Shown here: positions 9,620 through 17,555 of the stretch, in pieces
Numbering within the stretch: the stretch's first letter is position 1
How the letters are laid out: the number at the start of each line of letters is the position of its first letter
Translations under genes and position numbers: made by a program
The notes under the pieces: generated by a model
What the model was told of the DNA's origin: nothing
The model's database searches: none
The model's input: the letters and a program-made list of their open reading frames with translations, nothing else
DNA from: Desulfuromonas sp. AOP6
GTDB lineage: Bacteria; Desulfobacterota; Desulfuromonadia; Desulfuromonadales; SZUA-540
Length of the DNA stretch: 64,000 nucleotides
NCBI RefSeq assembly: GCF_009731355.2
Contig: NZ_AP022810.1
Location: 1,392,001-1,456,000 of the forward strand
Reading direction: 5' to 3'

Positions 9620-9737
9620 AAAAATATTGCAAGAGACATGTAGTGCTTTGCGTACAAATGTCATTTTTGCTTAATACCCCCTCGCATCGCTATGCCGCCC
9701 TCGTGGTGGTTAGCCAAGTGTCATAAGGAGAAGAGTT

Positions 9738-10838
9738 GTGCTCAAATTATTTAAGGTATCTTTTTGGTCAGTCCTTATTTTGTTTTTAAGTCAAGCTGCT
9801 TTTGCAGCACCAACTGTTAATGCTGTAAATTCTGTCACCAATTCAAGTTTGGTAATTCAAGGTGCTGGTTTTGGAATCAAAGTTCCTGCCGAACCCCTTT
9901 TGTGGGAAAATTTTGAAAGGGGGGTAGACGGCAGTTTTTTAGCAACTGACCCGAAATGGAAAAATTATTCCATGAACGCTACTAACCCTAAATACTCTGC
10001 TGCAATGGTATATTCTGGTAATTTAGCAGGACATGGGAGAGCTTTTCCGAATTCGCCGGCGCCTGGAAATGAGGAGGATTGTTCAGCGTATTTCACTTTT
10101 GATGGCCAGGATGCCCTGTATGCCTCTTATTATTCATATGTTAAATTAGGTGGTCCTTTCCAGGGAACTGGAAAGTTTGCCCGTTTCAATTCGCAATCTG
10201 CGTACACCGGGGTACCTTCATTCATTACCCAAACCACCGCCGCTGCATACTCGTATCCTACAATCAACACTGGATCTGGTGGACCTACTTTTCACAATAT
10301 TGGGTTCAAAATGGCCCAAAATAAATGGAACCGTATGGAAATGTTCGAGTTTCTTTCCACCCCAGGGGGGGCAAAAAATGGCATTGTTGAATTGAACGAA
10401 AATAATGGGCCTAATTTAATACCGGCAAGTTTTGATGGTATAACCCGAGCTTCAGGAATTTCTAGTAAGTTAAATATATTTTTGTTGCCTCTTATGTGGG
10501 CAAATTTAACTGGTGAAAATTATGCCGATATGTATGTTGATGATGTATATATTGATATTACTCGTGCTCGTGTCGAAATTGGTAATGCTATCAATTGGCA
10601 TGACTGTACTACTAGAGAAGTACAAATTCCATCGGCATGGACTAATAATTCCATCACAGTTAGTTTAAACCTAGGCCGACTTAAAGAGGACGAAAAGAAG
10701 TTTTTATTTGTTGTCGACAGCAATGGTGATATGAATACTATAGGTTTTCCAGTCACAATTAATGGATCCGGCGAAGTAGACCCCATTACCCCTGGACTAG
10801 AGCCCGCCCAAAACCTAAGGGATGTGCCTGTCCAATAA
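9738..10838 (+). CDS. Secreted jelly-roll/IPT-like protein of unknown function
   Basis: A 366-residue protein with a Sec signal peptide (residues 1-23, cleavage after LSQAAFA). Residues 25-48 read like the opening strands of an IPT/TIG domain (LVIQGAGFG). Residues about 55-273 look like a ConA/jelly-roll beta sandwich with ALYASYYSYVKLG, KWNRMEMFEF and a closing YADMYVDDVYID. Residues 276-342 (REVQIPSAWTNNSITVSLN...) resemble the closing strands of an IPT domain. There is no PEP-CTERM tail, LPXTG or lipobox. The start is GTG at 9738 after AAGGAG. It stands alone between a sigma-54 promoter and a terminator, next to prsK. A polysaccharide-binding or lyase-like role is possible but not shown. 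Confidence 0.75.
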   Translation: MLKLFKVSFWSVLILFLSQAAFAAPTVNAVNSVTNSSLVIQGAGFGIKVPAEPLLWENFERGVDGSFLATDPKWKNYSMNATNPKYSAAMVYSGNLAGHGRAFPNSPAPGNEEDCSAYFTFDGQDALYASYYSYVKLGGPFQGTGKFARFNSQSAYTGVPSFITQTTAAAYSYPTINTGSGGPTFHNIGFKMAQNKWNRMEMFEFLSTPGGAKNGIVELNENNGPNLIPASFDGITRASGISSKLNIFLLPLMWANLTGENYADMYVDDVYIDITRARVEIGNAINWHDCTTREVQIPSAWTNNSITVSLNLGRLKEDEKKFLFVVDSNGDMNTIGFPVTINGSGEVDPITPGLEPAQNLRDVPVQ

Positions 10839-10858
10839 AAATTAGACTTCTATCACCT

Positions 10859-10889
10859 AAAAGGGGCCCCTAATCGGGCCCTTTTTTTT
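10859..10889 (+). terminator. Rho-independent terminator after the secreted-protein gene
   Basis: A GC-rich stem (AAGGGGCCC paired with GGGCCCTT across CTAATC, one bulged G) is followed by eight T residues. It starts about 20 bases after the stop codon, making the secreted-protein gene a monocistronic unit. Confidence 0.85.
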
Positions 10890-10939
10890 ATTTGTCATCT
10901 ACCTTAAAGGTCATTAAATCATTGAAACTGTGGCATTTT

Positions 10940-10967
10940 TTGACACTGGATAAAATTGCTGTAAAAT
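10940..10967 (+). promoter_or_regulatory. Sigma-70 promoter for prsK-prsR
   Basis: A perfect -35 TTGACA (10940-10945) and a five-of-six -10 TAAAAT (10962-10967) are separated by 16 bases. The predicted start is near 10974, leaving a leader of about 200 bases. The kinase/activator pair would thus be made constitutively while its targets use sigma-54. Confidence 0.65.
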
Positions 10968-11201
10968 ACTGAAATCATATAAAAAACTAAATCAATACTC
11001 GTACTGCTCTTTGGGTTTTTGATATTCGTATGCAATTCCGACTACTTATAACTGTTGCATTTTTGTTACATCAATCCGGTGAATGGCGGCTTTCTGGATA
11101 AATTTTGTAGTGAAAACGCATGCCGAATTGACGGAAATTGTCGAAAAATAACATTTTTTTGATTCTTGTTCTTAGGCTATTTTAAGGATGGCCCCTTTTT
11201 T

Positions 11202-13244
11202 ATGGCATTGATCCTGTTGATGATTTCCGCTTGCGTGGCGGCATTCGTTCTTGCCTTGGTTTCAACCTTAATCCGCCGTCGCAGCGGCGGCCTTCTTCTT
11301 TTCATCTTAGTTCTTCTTTTTTCTATCTTTCTTGAGATCTTCGAGTTTAGTGCCTTATCATCACCAGCCAAATGGCCGCGTTGGAAGTATGCTGCCTTGT
11401 TGGTGGAATCCTTCTTGCCTGCATGCTGGCTTGGGTTTTGTCTGCTCTTTTACCGCGAAGGGTATAAGCGCTTGCCGCTTTGGCAGTGGCTGCTGTTTCT
11501 GCCGGCTGTGGGCTATCTGGCCGTCAATGCCTTCTCGCCAGTTGATCGTTTGTTCTTTTCTCCGGATTTTGTCGACGAAAATCTTCTTTTTGTCAGTTAC
11601 TACGGACTTTTCTTTTATATCACTCTGTCCCTGTATCTCACGCTTGCCCTGGTGAACCTGGAAAAAACCTTTTTCGCCTATCCACGCTATGAGCGGTGGC
11701 AGGTGAAGTTTGAATTTATCGGTATAGGCACCATTCTTGTGGCCAGTCTGCTCTATTACAGTCAGGCCCTCTTGTATCGCTCTCTTGACATGTCTTTAGT
11801 CCCACTTCGCACTGCAGGGCTTCTGATCGGTTGCCTCTTGATCCTTTTCTCGCAATTGAAGCGGGGAGGTGGGCATAGAATACGGTTGTCCCGGGATGTA
11901 ACCTACCGCTCCATGGTAGTCATTGCCATAGGTTTGTATTTCCTGGTTTTGGGGTTGCTTGGGGAGGGGATGCTTTACCTTGGTGGCGGCTCCCAGAAGC
12001 TTCTTTTTGTCCTGGTGGCCTTTTTACTGGGGATTGTTTTTATTGTTTTTCTGCTTTCGGAACATATTCGGCGAAAGGTCATGGTGCTTCTGCACAAGGC
12101 GTTTTTTGCCGAGAAGTACGACTACCGTATCCACTGGAAATCTCTGACCGATGAGTTGGGGCGGGTGCGGTCTGTCGAAGAAGTTAGATCGGTCATCCTG
12201 AAAACTTTTTGCGAGACCTTTGCCACGCAGGCGGGTGCTCTGTTCTGGCAGAAGCGTGAGGGCGGTGCTTTCGAGCTGGCGGGTGAGTATCATCTGCCCT
12301 GGCATCATGGGAACTTTGCGCCTGACAGCGCCCTGGTTGGATTGTTGCGTGATGACGAACGGATTCTGGATGTGGCATCTGACGACGCGGGTCATCTGCC
12401 TTTTTTAGAGGGGGAAGCCATAGCCTTTGTCGTTCCTTTGGTTTTTGAGCAGCGGCTAAAGGGAATGATTCTTCTTGGCCGCCGGATCAACTCAGGGGAG
12501 GCGATGACCTATGAAGATTATGATCTGATGAAGATGCTGGCTCGCCAGGCCGTGACGTCTTTGCTGAACTGGCACTTGGTTGAAGAGGTGGTCGCTCATA
12601 AGGAGATGGCGGCCATGGGAAAGGTAACTACCTTCGTCATGCATGATCTGAAAAATACCGTGTCCAACCTGGCCTTGGCTGTCGATAACGGCCGTCATTA
12701 TTTAAACGATCCTGCCTTTCAGCAGGATATGCTGGAAACCCTCGATAAGAGCGTTGAACGAATGAAGGGGCTGATCGACAGGCTGAAAAACCTGGAAGGG
12801 ACAAAGTCGCTTGCCACCGAGCGCGTTGATTTGCTGGAACTGGCCTTACGCCTTGTGCGGGAAATGTCTGTCAAGGGGGTCCGAGTGACGGGCAATCCTG
12901 CTTTTTGCCAGGCCGACCCGATAGAACTGGCCAAGGTTATTGAAAATCTTATTCTCAATGCTCTGGACGCCAGCAACGGTGAAGGGCCTGTTGATTTGGA
13001 GGTAGGTCAGGCTGGGATGGCCTATCTGCGCTGCCGCGATGACGGCTGCGGGATGTCCGAAGCTTTTGTAAGGGACCGCCTGTTCAAACCCTTCGAGACC
13101 ACCAAGAAAAAAGGGTTTGGCATCGGCCTTTATCAGAGCCGGAATATCGTGGAGGCCCATGGTGGTCGCATTGAGGTTGAAAGCCAGGAGGGCGGGGGGG
13201 CGACGTTCACTGTCTGGCTGCCTGGGTGTGACTTGGCAGAATAA
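11202..13244 (+). CDS. prsK: XrtA/PEP-CTERM system sensor histidine kinase PrsK
   Basis: About 680 residues. The N-terminal 290 residues form some eight membrane helices. A linker EHIRRKVMVLLHKAFF leads to a GAF-like domain (about residues 320-460), then a kinase core: phospho-acceptor His481 in VMHDLKN, the N box NLILNALDAS, the G1 box DDGCGM and the G2 box KGFGIGLYQSR. The HDLKN form of the H box and the multi-spanning N-terminus are typical of PrsK. I chose ATG 11202; a TTG at 11166 in the same frame would add 12 residues but has no ribosome-binding site. It should phosphorylate PrsR, encoded 30 bases downstream, and control exosortase-associated exopolysaccharide and protein genes. Confidence 0.92.
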   Translation: MALILLMISACVAAFVLALVSTLIRRRSGGLLLFILVLLFSIFLEIFEFSALSSPAKWPRWKYAALLVESFLPACWLGFCLLFYREGYKRLPLWQWLLFLPAVGYLAVNAFSPVDRLFFSPDFVDENLLFVSYYGLFFYITLSLYLTLALVNLEKTFFAYPRYERWQVKFEFIGIGTILVASLLYYSQALLYRSLDMSLVPLRTAGLLIGCLLILFSQLKRGGGHRIRLSRDVTYRSMVVIAIGLYFLVLGLLGEGMLYLGGGSQKLLFVLVAFLLGIVFIVFLLSEHIRRKVMVLLHKAFFAEKYDYRIHWKSLTDELGRVRSVEEVRSVILKTFCETFATQAGALFWQKREGGAFELAGEYHLPWHHGNFAPDSALVGLLRDDERILDVASDDAGHLPFLEGEAIAFVVPLVFEQRLKGMILLGRRINSGEAMTYEDYDLMKMLARQAVTSLLNWHLVEEVVAHKEMAAMGKVTTFVMHDLKNTVSNLALAVDNGRHYLNDPAFQQDMLETLDKSVERMKGLIDRLKNLEGTKSLATERVDLLELALRLVREMSVKGVRVTGNPAFCQADPIELAKVIENLILNALDASNGEGPVDLEVGQAGMAYLRCRDDGCGMSEAFVRDRLFKPFETTKKKGFGIGLYQSRNIVEAHGGRIEVESQEGGGATFTVWLPGCDLAE

Positions 13245-13274
13245 AGGCATGCCCGTTTTATGGTGAGGGGTTTT

Positions 13275-14654
13275 ATGGAAAAACTGCTGGTTATCGATGA
13301 CAACAGCGAAATTCTGAAGCAGTTGCGCTGGGGGCTGGGCAAGGACTACAAGGTTCTGTTCGCGGCGAATGGTCAGGAGGCCATGGAGCTGTTTGTCAAG
13401 AATGAGCCGAAGGTCGTGACCCTCGATCTGGGCCTGCCTCCTGATCCCGATGGCTCGGAGGAGGGGTTTCGCTGTCTTTCCCGGATGCTGCAACAGGCGC
13501 CGGCGACCAAGGTCATCGTTATTACCGGACGGGGCGAACAGAAGGTGGCCCTTAAGGCTATCCAACTGGGCGCTTATGATTTTTATCACAAACCCATCGA
13601 CCTGAACGAGCTGAAGGTCATCCTTTCGCGGGCCTTTCATCTGGCGGCGCTGGAGGCTGAGAATCGGCAGCTGCAGTCAGCGCTGGTGGCCGAGCAGAAT
13701 ACTCAGGGCATTTTCGGTCAATGCCCGCCCATGCAGGAGGTTTTCACCACCATCCGTAAGGTGGCGACCACCAATGTCTCGGTGCTGGTGCTGGGAGAGA
13801 GCGGTACGGGCAAGGAGCTGGTGGCTAGAGCCATCCATGGCGAAAGCCTGCGCGCCAAGGCTCCCTTTATCCCCATCAACTGCGGGGCTATCCCCGAGAA
13901 CCTGCTGGAGTCGGAACTGTTCGGGCATGAAAAGGGCGCTTTTACCGGAGCGCAGAACCGGGTGCACGGCAAGGTGGAATATGCTCACAACGGCACGCTC
14001 TTTCTTGATGAAATCGGTGAGCTGTCGGCGCCTTTGCAGGTCAAGTTGCTGCGTTTTCTGCAGGATGGGGTTATGCAGCGGGTCGGCGGCCGCGAGGATA
14101 TTGCCGTCGATGTGCGGGTGATTGCCGCGACCAACGTGGATATCGAGAAGGCCATCGCCTCAGGTGCTTTCCGTGAGGATCTCTACTACCGCCTTGGGGT
14201 TATCAGTATTGTGCTGCCGCCGCTGCGCGAGCGGGGAGACGATGTCCTGCTGCTGGCCAATCTTTTTCTCCATCGCTACAGCGACAGTTTCAAGAAAAAG
14301 GTGAGGGGATTCAGCGTGGCGGCCATGAATCAGCTGCAAAGCTATGCCTGGCCGGGGAACGTGCGGGAGCTGGAGAACAAGGTGAAGCGCGCCATTATCA
14401 TGAGCGATGGCCCCCTGATCACTCCGGTGGATTTAGGTTTTGAAAGCTCTGCGGCCAATCTGGAACCGGAAGCAAAAACGGTTGGCATGTCTTTGAAGGA
14501 TGCCAAAGACAAGGTTGAGCGGCAGATGGTGCTGGCGGCTATTGAACAGGAGCAGGGCAATGTAGCCAAGGCGGCTGAAACCTTAGGTATCAGCCGCCCG
14601 ACGATCTATGATCTGATGAAAAAGCATGGACTGCATGTCAGCACCGAGGGCTGA
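13275..14654 (+). CDS. prsR: PEP-CTERM-box response regulator PrsR (sigma-54 activator)
   Basis: 459 residues from ATG 13275, which has GTGAGGGG upstream; an in-frame ATG at 13260 is less likely. Receiver domain: acidic pair Asp8/Asp9 and phospho-acceptor Asp51 in LDLGLP. AAA+ domain: Walker A GESGTGKELVA, the sigma-54 contact loop GAFTGA, Walker B GTLFLDEIGEL, and arginine finger region YYRLGV. A Fis-type helix-turn-helix ends the protein (AAETLGISRPTIYDLMKKHG). It activates RpoN-dependent promoters when phosphorylated by PrsK. The gene converges on the fibronectin-III gene with only eight bases between the stop codons. Confidence 0.93.
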   Translation: MEKLLVIDDNSEILKQLRWGLGKDYKVLFAANGQEAMELFVKNEPKVVTLDLGLPPDPDGSEEGFRCLSRMLQQAPATKVIVITGRGEQKVALKAIQLGAYDFYHKPIDLNELKVILSRAFHLAALEAENRQLQSALVAEQNTQGIFGQCPPMQEVFTTIRKVATTNVSVLVLGESGTGKELVARAIHGESLRAKAPFIPINCGAIPENLLESELFGHEKGAFTGAQNRVHGKVEYAHNGTLFLDEIGELSAPLQVKLLRFLQDGVMQRVGGREDIAVDVRVIAATNVDIEKAIASGAFREDLYYRLGVISIVLPPLRERGDDVLLLANLFLHRYSDSFKKKVRGFSVAAMNQLQSYAWPGNVRELENKVKRAIIMSDGPLITPVDLGFESSAANLEPEAKTVGMSLKDAKDKVERQMVLAAIEQEQGNVAKAAETLGISRPTIYDLMKKHGLHVSTEG

Positions 14655-14662
14655 CTTCGGTC

Positions 14663-15535
14663 TTACGAGTTGGTCGTTGTAAAGCTGTAGGTCGAGCTTT
14701 CGGTGACGGTTACGCCATCGTCGGCGACGACTTTCCAGTAATAGGTAGTATTGGGGTCGAAATCGAAGATCTCGAAAGTGCTTTCCACCAGATTATCCAC
14801 CACATCCGTGTATTGAGGCGCAACAGACGACGGTTGATCGATATTCACCGAACCGCTGATCGCGTCATCTCCACCACCACCGCCACCGCAGCTGGCCAAC
14901 AGCATGGTGGCGCCCACCAGGGCGGGAATCACCGCTTTTCTCATTTTACGACGCTGGGGAATGGCCAGACTGAGCAACGACAGGGCGGCGATCGCCAGCA
15001 GAACTTCCTTGTTCGGATAGAGTGGTTCGAAATTTATGCTGCCCACTGCGCCTGACTGGAGGGTCGGGTCGGTGCCGTAGTAGAGGGTGTAAACGACGTT
15101 ACGGCCGTCAGAGGGGTCGCTCCAGTTGAATTGCACCGTTCTGGGGATTTCGCTGGCCTGATTGGCCGGATATTGCAGGGAGGGAATGAAGGGATTGGGA
15201 TCCCCGGCACTCCAGGCAATAACGTTGGAGAAAGGGCTTTCATTGCCGGCGGCATCGTAGGCCACCACCGTAAAGTAGTAAACGACGCCGGCATCGAGGC
15301 CGCTCAGGCTCGTCGTCAGGGTATCCCCGACAATAACGGGAGAATTCCCTTCAATGGCGCCGGTGCCGTTGAGGGGAGCGACGGAAGAGCCCGCTTTGTA
15401 ATACATCTTGTAGCCGACGACTCCTGCGGAGGGACTTGGATCCCAGGCCAGGGTGACGTCAGCGGCAAAGGAGAGGGTGGCGGTGAAAAGGCACAGCAGT
15501 AGGGTGGACAAAGAGAGGACGTGTTTCGTTTTCAT
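14663..15535 (-). CDS. Secreted fibronectin type III protein with internal membrane hairpin and lipobox
   Basis: 290 residues from the ATG at 15535, preceded by CGGAG. Signal peptide 1-24 (TLSFA). First FN3 domain about 26-110 (VTLAWDPSPS...VVYYFTVVAYDAAGNESPFSN). A second FN3 domain starts at about 134 (VQFNWSDPSDG...YTLYYGTDPTL) but is broken after residue 161 by an insert: hydrophobic 178-192, basic PQRRKMRK 193-200, hydrophobic 201-215 ending in a lipobox-like LLASC (Cys216), then six glycines. FN3 strands resume at 240-288 (NTTYYWKVVADDG...YSFTT). The insert looks like an exosortase-style tail joined to a lipoprotein signal. Its neighbours are prsR and a CPBP protease. Function unknown; surface or outer-membrane location is likely. 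Confidence 0.8.
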   Translation of the reverse strand: MKTKHVLSLSTLLLCLFTATLSFAADVTLAWDPSPSAGVVGYKMYYKAGSSVAPLNGTGAIEGNSPVIVGDTLTTSLSGLDAGVVYYFTVVAYDAAGNESPFSNVIAWSAGDPNPFIPSLQYPANQASEIPRTVQFNWSDPSDGRNVVYTLYYGTDPTLQSGAVGSINFEPLYPNKEVLLAIAALSLLSLAIPQRRKMRKAVIPALVGATMLLASCGGGGGGDDAISGSVNIDQPSSVAPQYTDVVDNLVESTFEIFDFDPNTTYYWKVVADDGVTVTESSTYSFTTTNS

Positions 15536-16015
15536 TTGGGAACTCCGATCTTTCGGCCTAGGCCATTTATCATTTGGGTGACAAAAATTGCAGTGGACGT
15601 GGTTTTTGGAACTGTCGTTCCCGTCGCCGCCTTTCTTATCAAGTTCCATGCCAGTCAATGATGTCTTGGGTCCTGTGATGCCGTATATTCGAAGACTGAA
15701 ATCATCGGAAACAGAATTTAAGTCGTTGAAATTGTTTTGGGCAAAAGCACAGGACAGAAAAAGCCTGTACCGAAAAAAGTTTTTATTTTTCAGTCATCTT
15801 CAGGGCGTGTTCCCTGTTTTCATGTCGCAATTTCGACACGTCTCCAAAAAAGTTGCCAAAACACGTTCTCCCCCTGCCTTTTATGGTCATGCAGGCATTT
15901 ATCGAAAAATAAGGAAGGGACAGTTGAGTGGATAACAGGCTGTTTTTTTTGTGAATTGGTAAGACAGGCGGGAGTGTTGTAATTAAGCTACAGTTGAACG
16001 GTCTCTGTTTATGGT
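15536..16015. other. 480-base intergenic region between the CPBP protease and the FN3 gene
   Basis: No gene is recognisable. The stretch holds a near-perfect 16-base palindrome at 15823-15838 and the ribosome-binding site of the FN3 gene. No sigma-54 promoter with both invariant GG and GC elements was found on the minus strand; a partial match at 15589-15604 lacks the GG. Short plus-strand frames here have no support. Confidence 0.5.
15823..15838. promoter_or_regulatory. 16-base palindrome, possible activator site
   Basis: TGTCGCAATTTCGACA is an inverted repeat TGTCG-N6-CGACA with an AATT centre, so 14 of 16 bases are symmetric. It lies 288 bases upstream of the FN3 start codon, a distance usual for enhancer sites of sigma-54 activators. 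Assignment to PrsR is a guess. Confidence 0.35.
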
Positions 16016-16702
16016 CTACCAGAAGCGCCATTGCCCGGTTTGCAAAACGTAGAGGCCCAGGGCGAGGTTGGCCACGGCATGGGCCAGTATGCACTGGGCG
16101 ATGCTGCGGGTTTGGTAGAGGAGCAGGTTGAAAAGGGCCCCGGCGACGATGCCGGCGACGATGTAGTGATGTTCAAGACCGAAAAGGACGCTGGCGACCA
16201 GGAAGGAGAACCAGCTGAAGGTGCCGATGGCGACGGTGGTGAATTGACTTTTGATGAGATACCGGAGTAAAAAGGAGCGCCAAAAAAGCTCTTCCATGAT
16301 AGGTACCACGACGACGGCGCCCGCCAGGCGGCAGGCAATAAAGGCGTAGCGGTTGGCCTCCTCGGAGATGGTTTGCGGATCGAACCCTGCCGATTCCCCC
16401 TGAGAGAGGAGACTCCAGTCAAGGTGGATCCACAGCGCGAAGATCAGCAGGCCGATGAGGATGCTGAGTGCGCTGGTTTTTATCTGCAGCCACTGGCGGA
16501 TGTCTATCTCAGAATAGAATTTGCGGTAGAAAATCAGTATGGCCGCGACGGAAAAGATTTTAAGGGCATAGAGGGGGTAAAGGATCTTTGTGTCGAGCAG
16601 GATGAGCTGCTGGCCGTGCAGATGGCGCATCAACTCTTCTATCCCCACAAAGGCCATGAATACGGTAAAGGGGAGAACTCGGGACCAGAAATTCTGATTC
16701 AA
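16016..16702 (-). CDS. CPBP family intramembrane glutamic protease, exosortase-associated type
   Basis: About 228 residues with seven or eight hydrophobic segments. The family motifs are present: EELFWRSFLLRY (EExxxR), FGLEHHYIVAG (FxxxH) and HAVANLAL (HxxxN), which together form the membrane-embedded active site. The layout resembles the 'CAAX prenyl protease-related' proteins of XrtA loci (TIGR03008). The start is placed at TTG 16702 (MNQNFWSRVLPF); a longer frame would run into the oppositely oriented trmJ gene and has no hydrophobic content. It is transcribed toward the FN3 gene, 480 bases away. Substrate unknown; processing of surface proteins is plausible. Confidence 0.82.
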   Translation of the reverse strand: MNQNFWSRVLPFTVFMAFVGIEELMRHLHGQQLILLDTKILYPLYALKIFSVAAILIFYRKFYSEIDIRQWLQIKTSALSILIGLLIFALWIHLDWSLLSQGESAGFDPQTISEEANRYAFIACRLAGAVVVVPIMEELFWRSFLLRYLIKSQFTTVAIGTFSWFSFLVASVLFGLEHHYIVAGIVAGALFNLLLYQTRSIAQCILAHAVANLALGLYVLQTGQWRFW

Positions 16703-16811
16703 GGCGATTTCCGTCTTAAGGGGTGACTCACGGTAACAACGATTGCTCTCCTTCCTGCCGTTCCATTGTAAAAGGCTTTGTTGGAAAATCCAGTTGGGAA
16801 TGAATCTATCT

Positions 16812-17555
16812 ATGAATCTTGATAACGTGGCGGTGGTCCTGGTCGAACCCCAGGGTGCCCTTAATATCGGCTCGGTATGTCGGGCCATGATGAATTTTGG
16901 TTTTTCGGACCTGCGGCTGGTTAACCCCCAGGTCGATCATCTGGGGGAAGAGGCCCGCCGCATGGCAGTCAAGGCCGGCGTCTTGCTCGATGCGGCCAGG
17001 ATTTTCGGCAGCCTTGAAGAGGCGCTGGCCGATTGTCACTTTGCTTTGGGGACAACGCGGCGGTTCGGCAAGTACCGCGAGGATTTTCTGCATCCCGATG
17101 AAGCGGCCGATCAGTTTCTGCCTCTGGCGGAGAGGGGGCGGGTCGCCCTGCTTTTCGGCCGGGAGGACAAGGGCCTGCTGACCAATGAGCTGGATCTGTG
17201 TCAGCGCTTCATCACCATACCCACGCATGACGCCTTGCCGTCCATGAATCTGGCCCAGGCTGTTTCCCTGTGTCTCTATGAAACCTCCCGGGCTCTCGGC
17301 CGAGCGCAGGGTAAGGTGGCCGGCCGCAAGAAGCTGGCCTCATCCAAGGTTCTGGAAGGCATGTATGCCCATCTTCGTCGCACGCTTCTCGATATCGGGT
17401 TTCTCGATCCCCAGAACCCGGACCATATCCTGCGCTCTTTCCGGCGGATTTTCGGGCGCGCCGGCCTCAACGATAGAGAGGTGCGTATTCTGCACGGCAT
17501 GTGTCGAAGTATTGACTGGGTGGAAGAAGACCGCAGGAAGAAGGGGGACAAATGA
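16812..17555 (+). CDS. trmJ: TrmJ/TrmH-family tRNA or rRNA 2'-O-methyltransferase
   Basis: About 247 residues of the SPOUT class (RNA methyltransferase, TrmH family group 1). N-terminal VVLVEPQGALNIGSVCRAM, then LLFGREDKGL and MNLAQAVSLCLYE give the three conserved SPOUT motifs that build the knotted SAM site. It should methylate a ribose 2'-OH, in E. coli TrmJ at position 32 of tRNAs. ATG 16800 is also possible; I prefer 16812 because GGGA precedes it at a workable distance and the family begins close to this point. It overlaps the next gene by ATGA. Confidence 0.85.
   Translation: MNLDNVAVVLVEPQGALNIGSVCRAMMNFGFSDLRLVNPQVDHLGEEARRMAVKAGVLLDAARIFGSLEEALADCHFALGTTRRFGKYREDFLHPDEAADQFLPLAERGRVALLFGREDKGLLTNELDLCQRFITIPTHDALPSMNLAQAVSLCLYETSRALGRAQGKVAGRKKLASSKVLEGMYAHLRRTLLDIGFLDPQNPDHILRSFRRIFGRAGLNDREVRILHGMCRSIDWVEEDRRKKGDK

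Larger units (their letters stand above)
9278..9737. other. 460-base intergenic region between the GT2 gene and the secreted-protein gene
   Basis: No convincing gene is present; the only short open frame (9289-9474) has no ribosome-binding site and no recognisable sequence. The stretch holds a weak hairpin with a T-run near 9486-9506, a sigma-54 promoter match at 9604-9619, and a Shine-Dalgarno AAGGAG at 9725-9730 for the next gene. Composition changes here from very AT-rich to intermediate. Confidence 0.6.
10839..11201. other. Intergenic region before prsK
   Basis: About 360 bases without a gene. It contains the terminator of the preceding gene, a strong sigma-70 promoter match at 10940-10967, and an AT-rich leader of some 190-230 bases before prsK. 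A partial inverted repeat (TTGAC...GTCGAA, about 11128-11145) lies in the leader. No riboswitch or structured RNA that I recognise is present. Confidence 0.55.

Noticed and set aside
9738-10838. PEP-CTERM sorting tail on the secreted protein
   Set aside because: The C-terminus has no PEP motif, membrane helix or basic cluster.
10932-10947. TGGCATTTTTTGACA as a sigma-54 promoter upstream of prsK
   Set aside because: The -12 GC is missing at the required spacing; the overlapping sigma-70 match is better.
14663-14944. A separate lipoprotein gene starting at the internal Met198 of the FN3 protein
   Set aside because: No ribosome-binding site precedes that codon and the downstream part only completes the interrupted FN3 domain. 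Not excluded, but the single gene is preferred.
15589-15604. Sigma-54-like element on the minus strand before the FN3 gene
   Set aside because: It keeps CACG and CTGCA but lacks the invariant GG of the -24 element.
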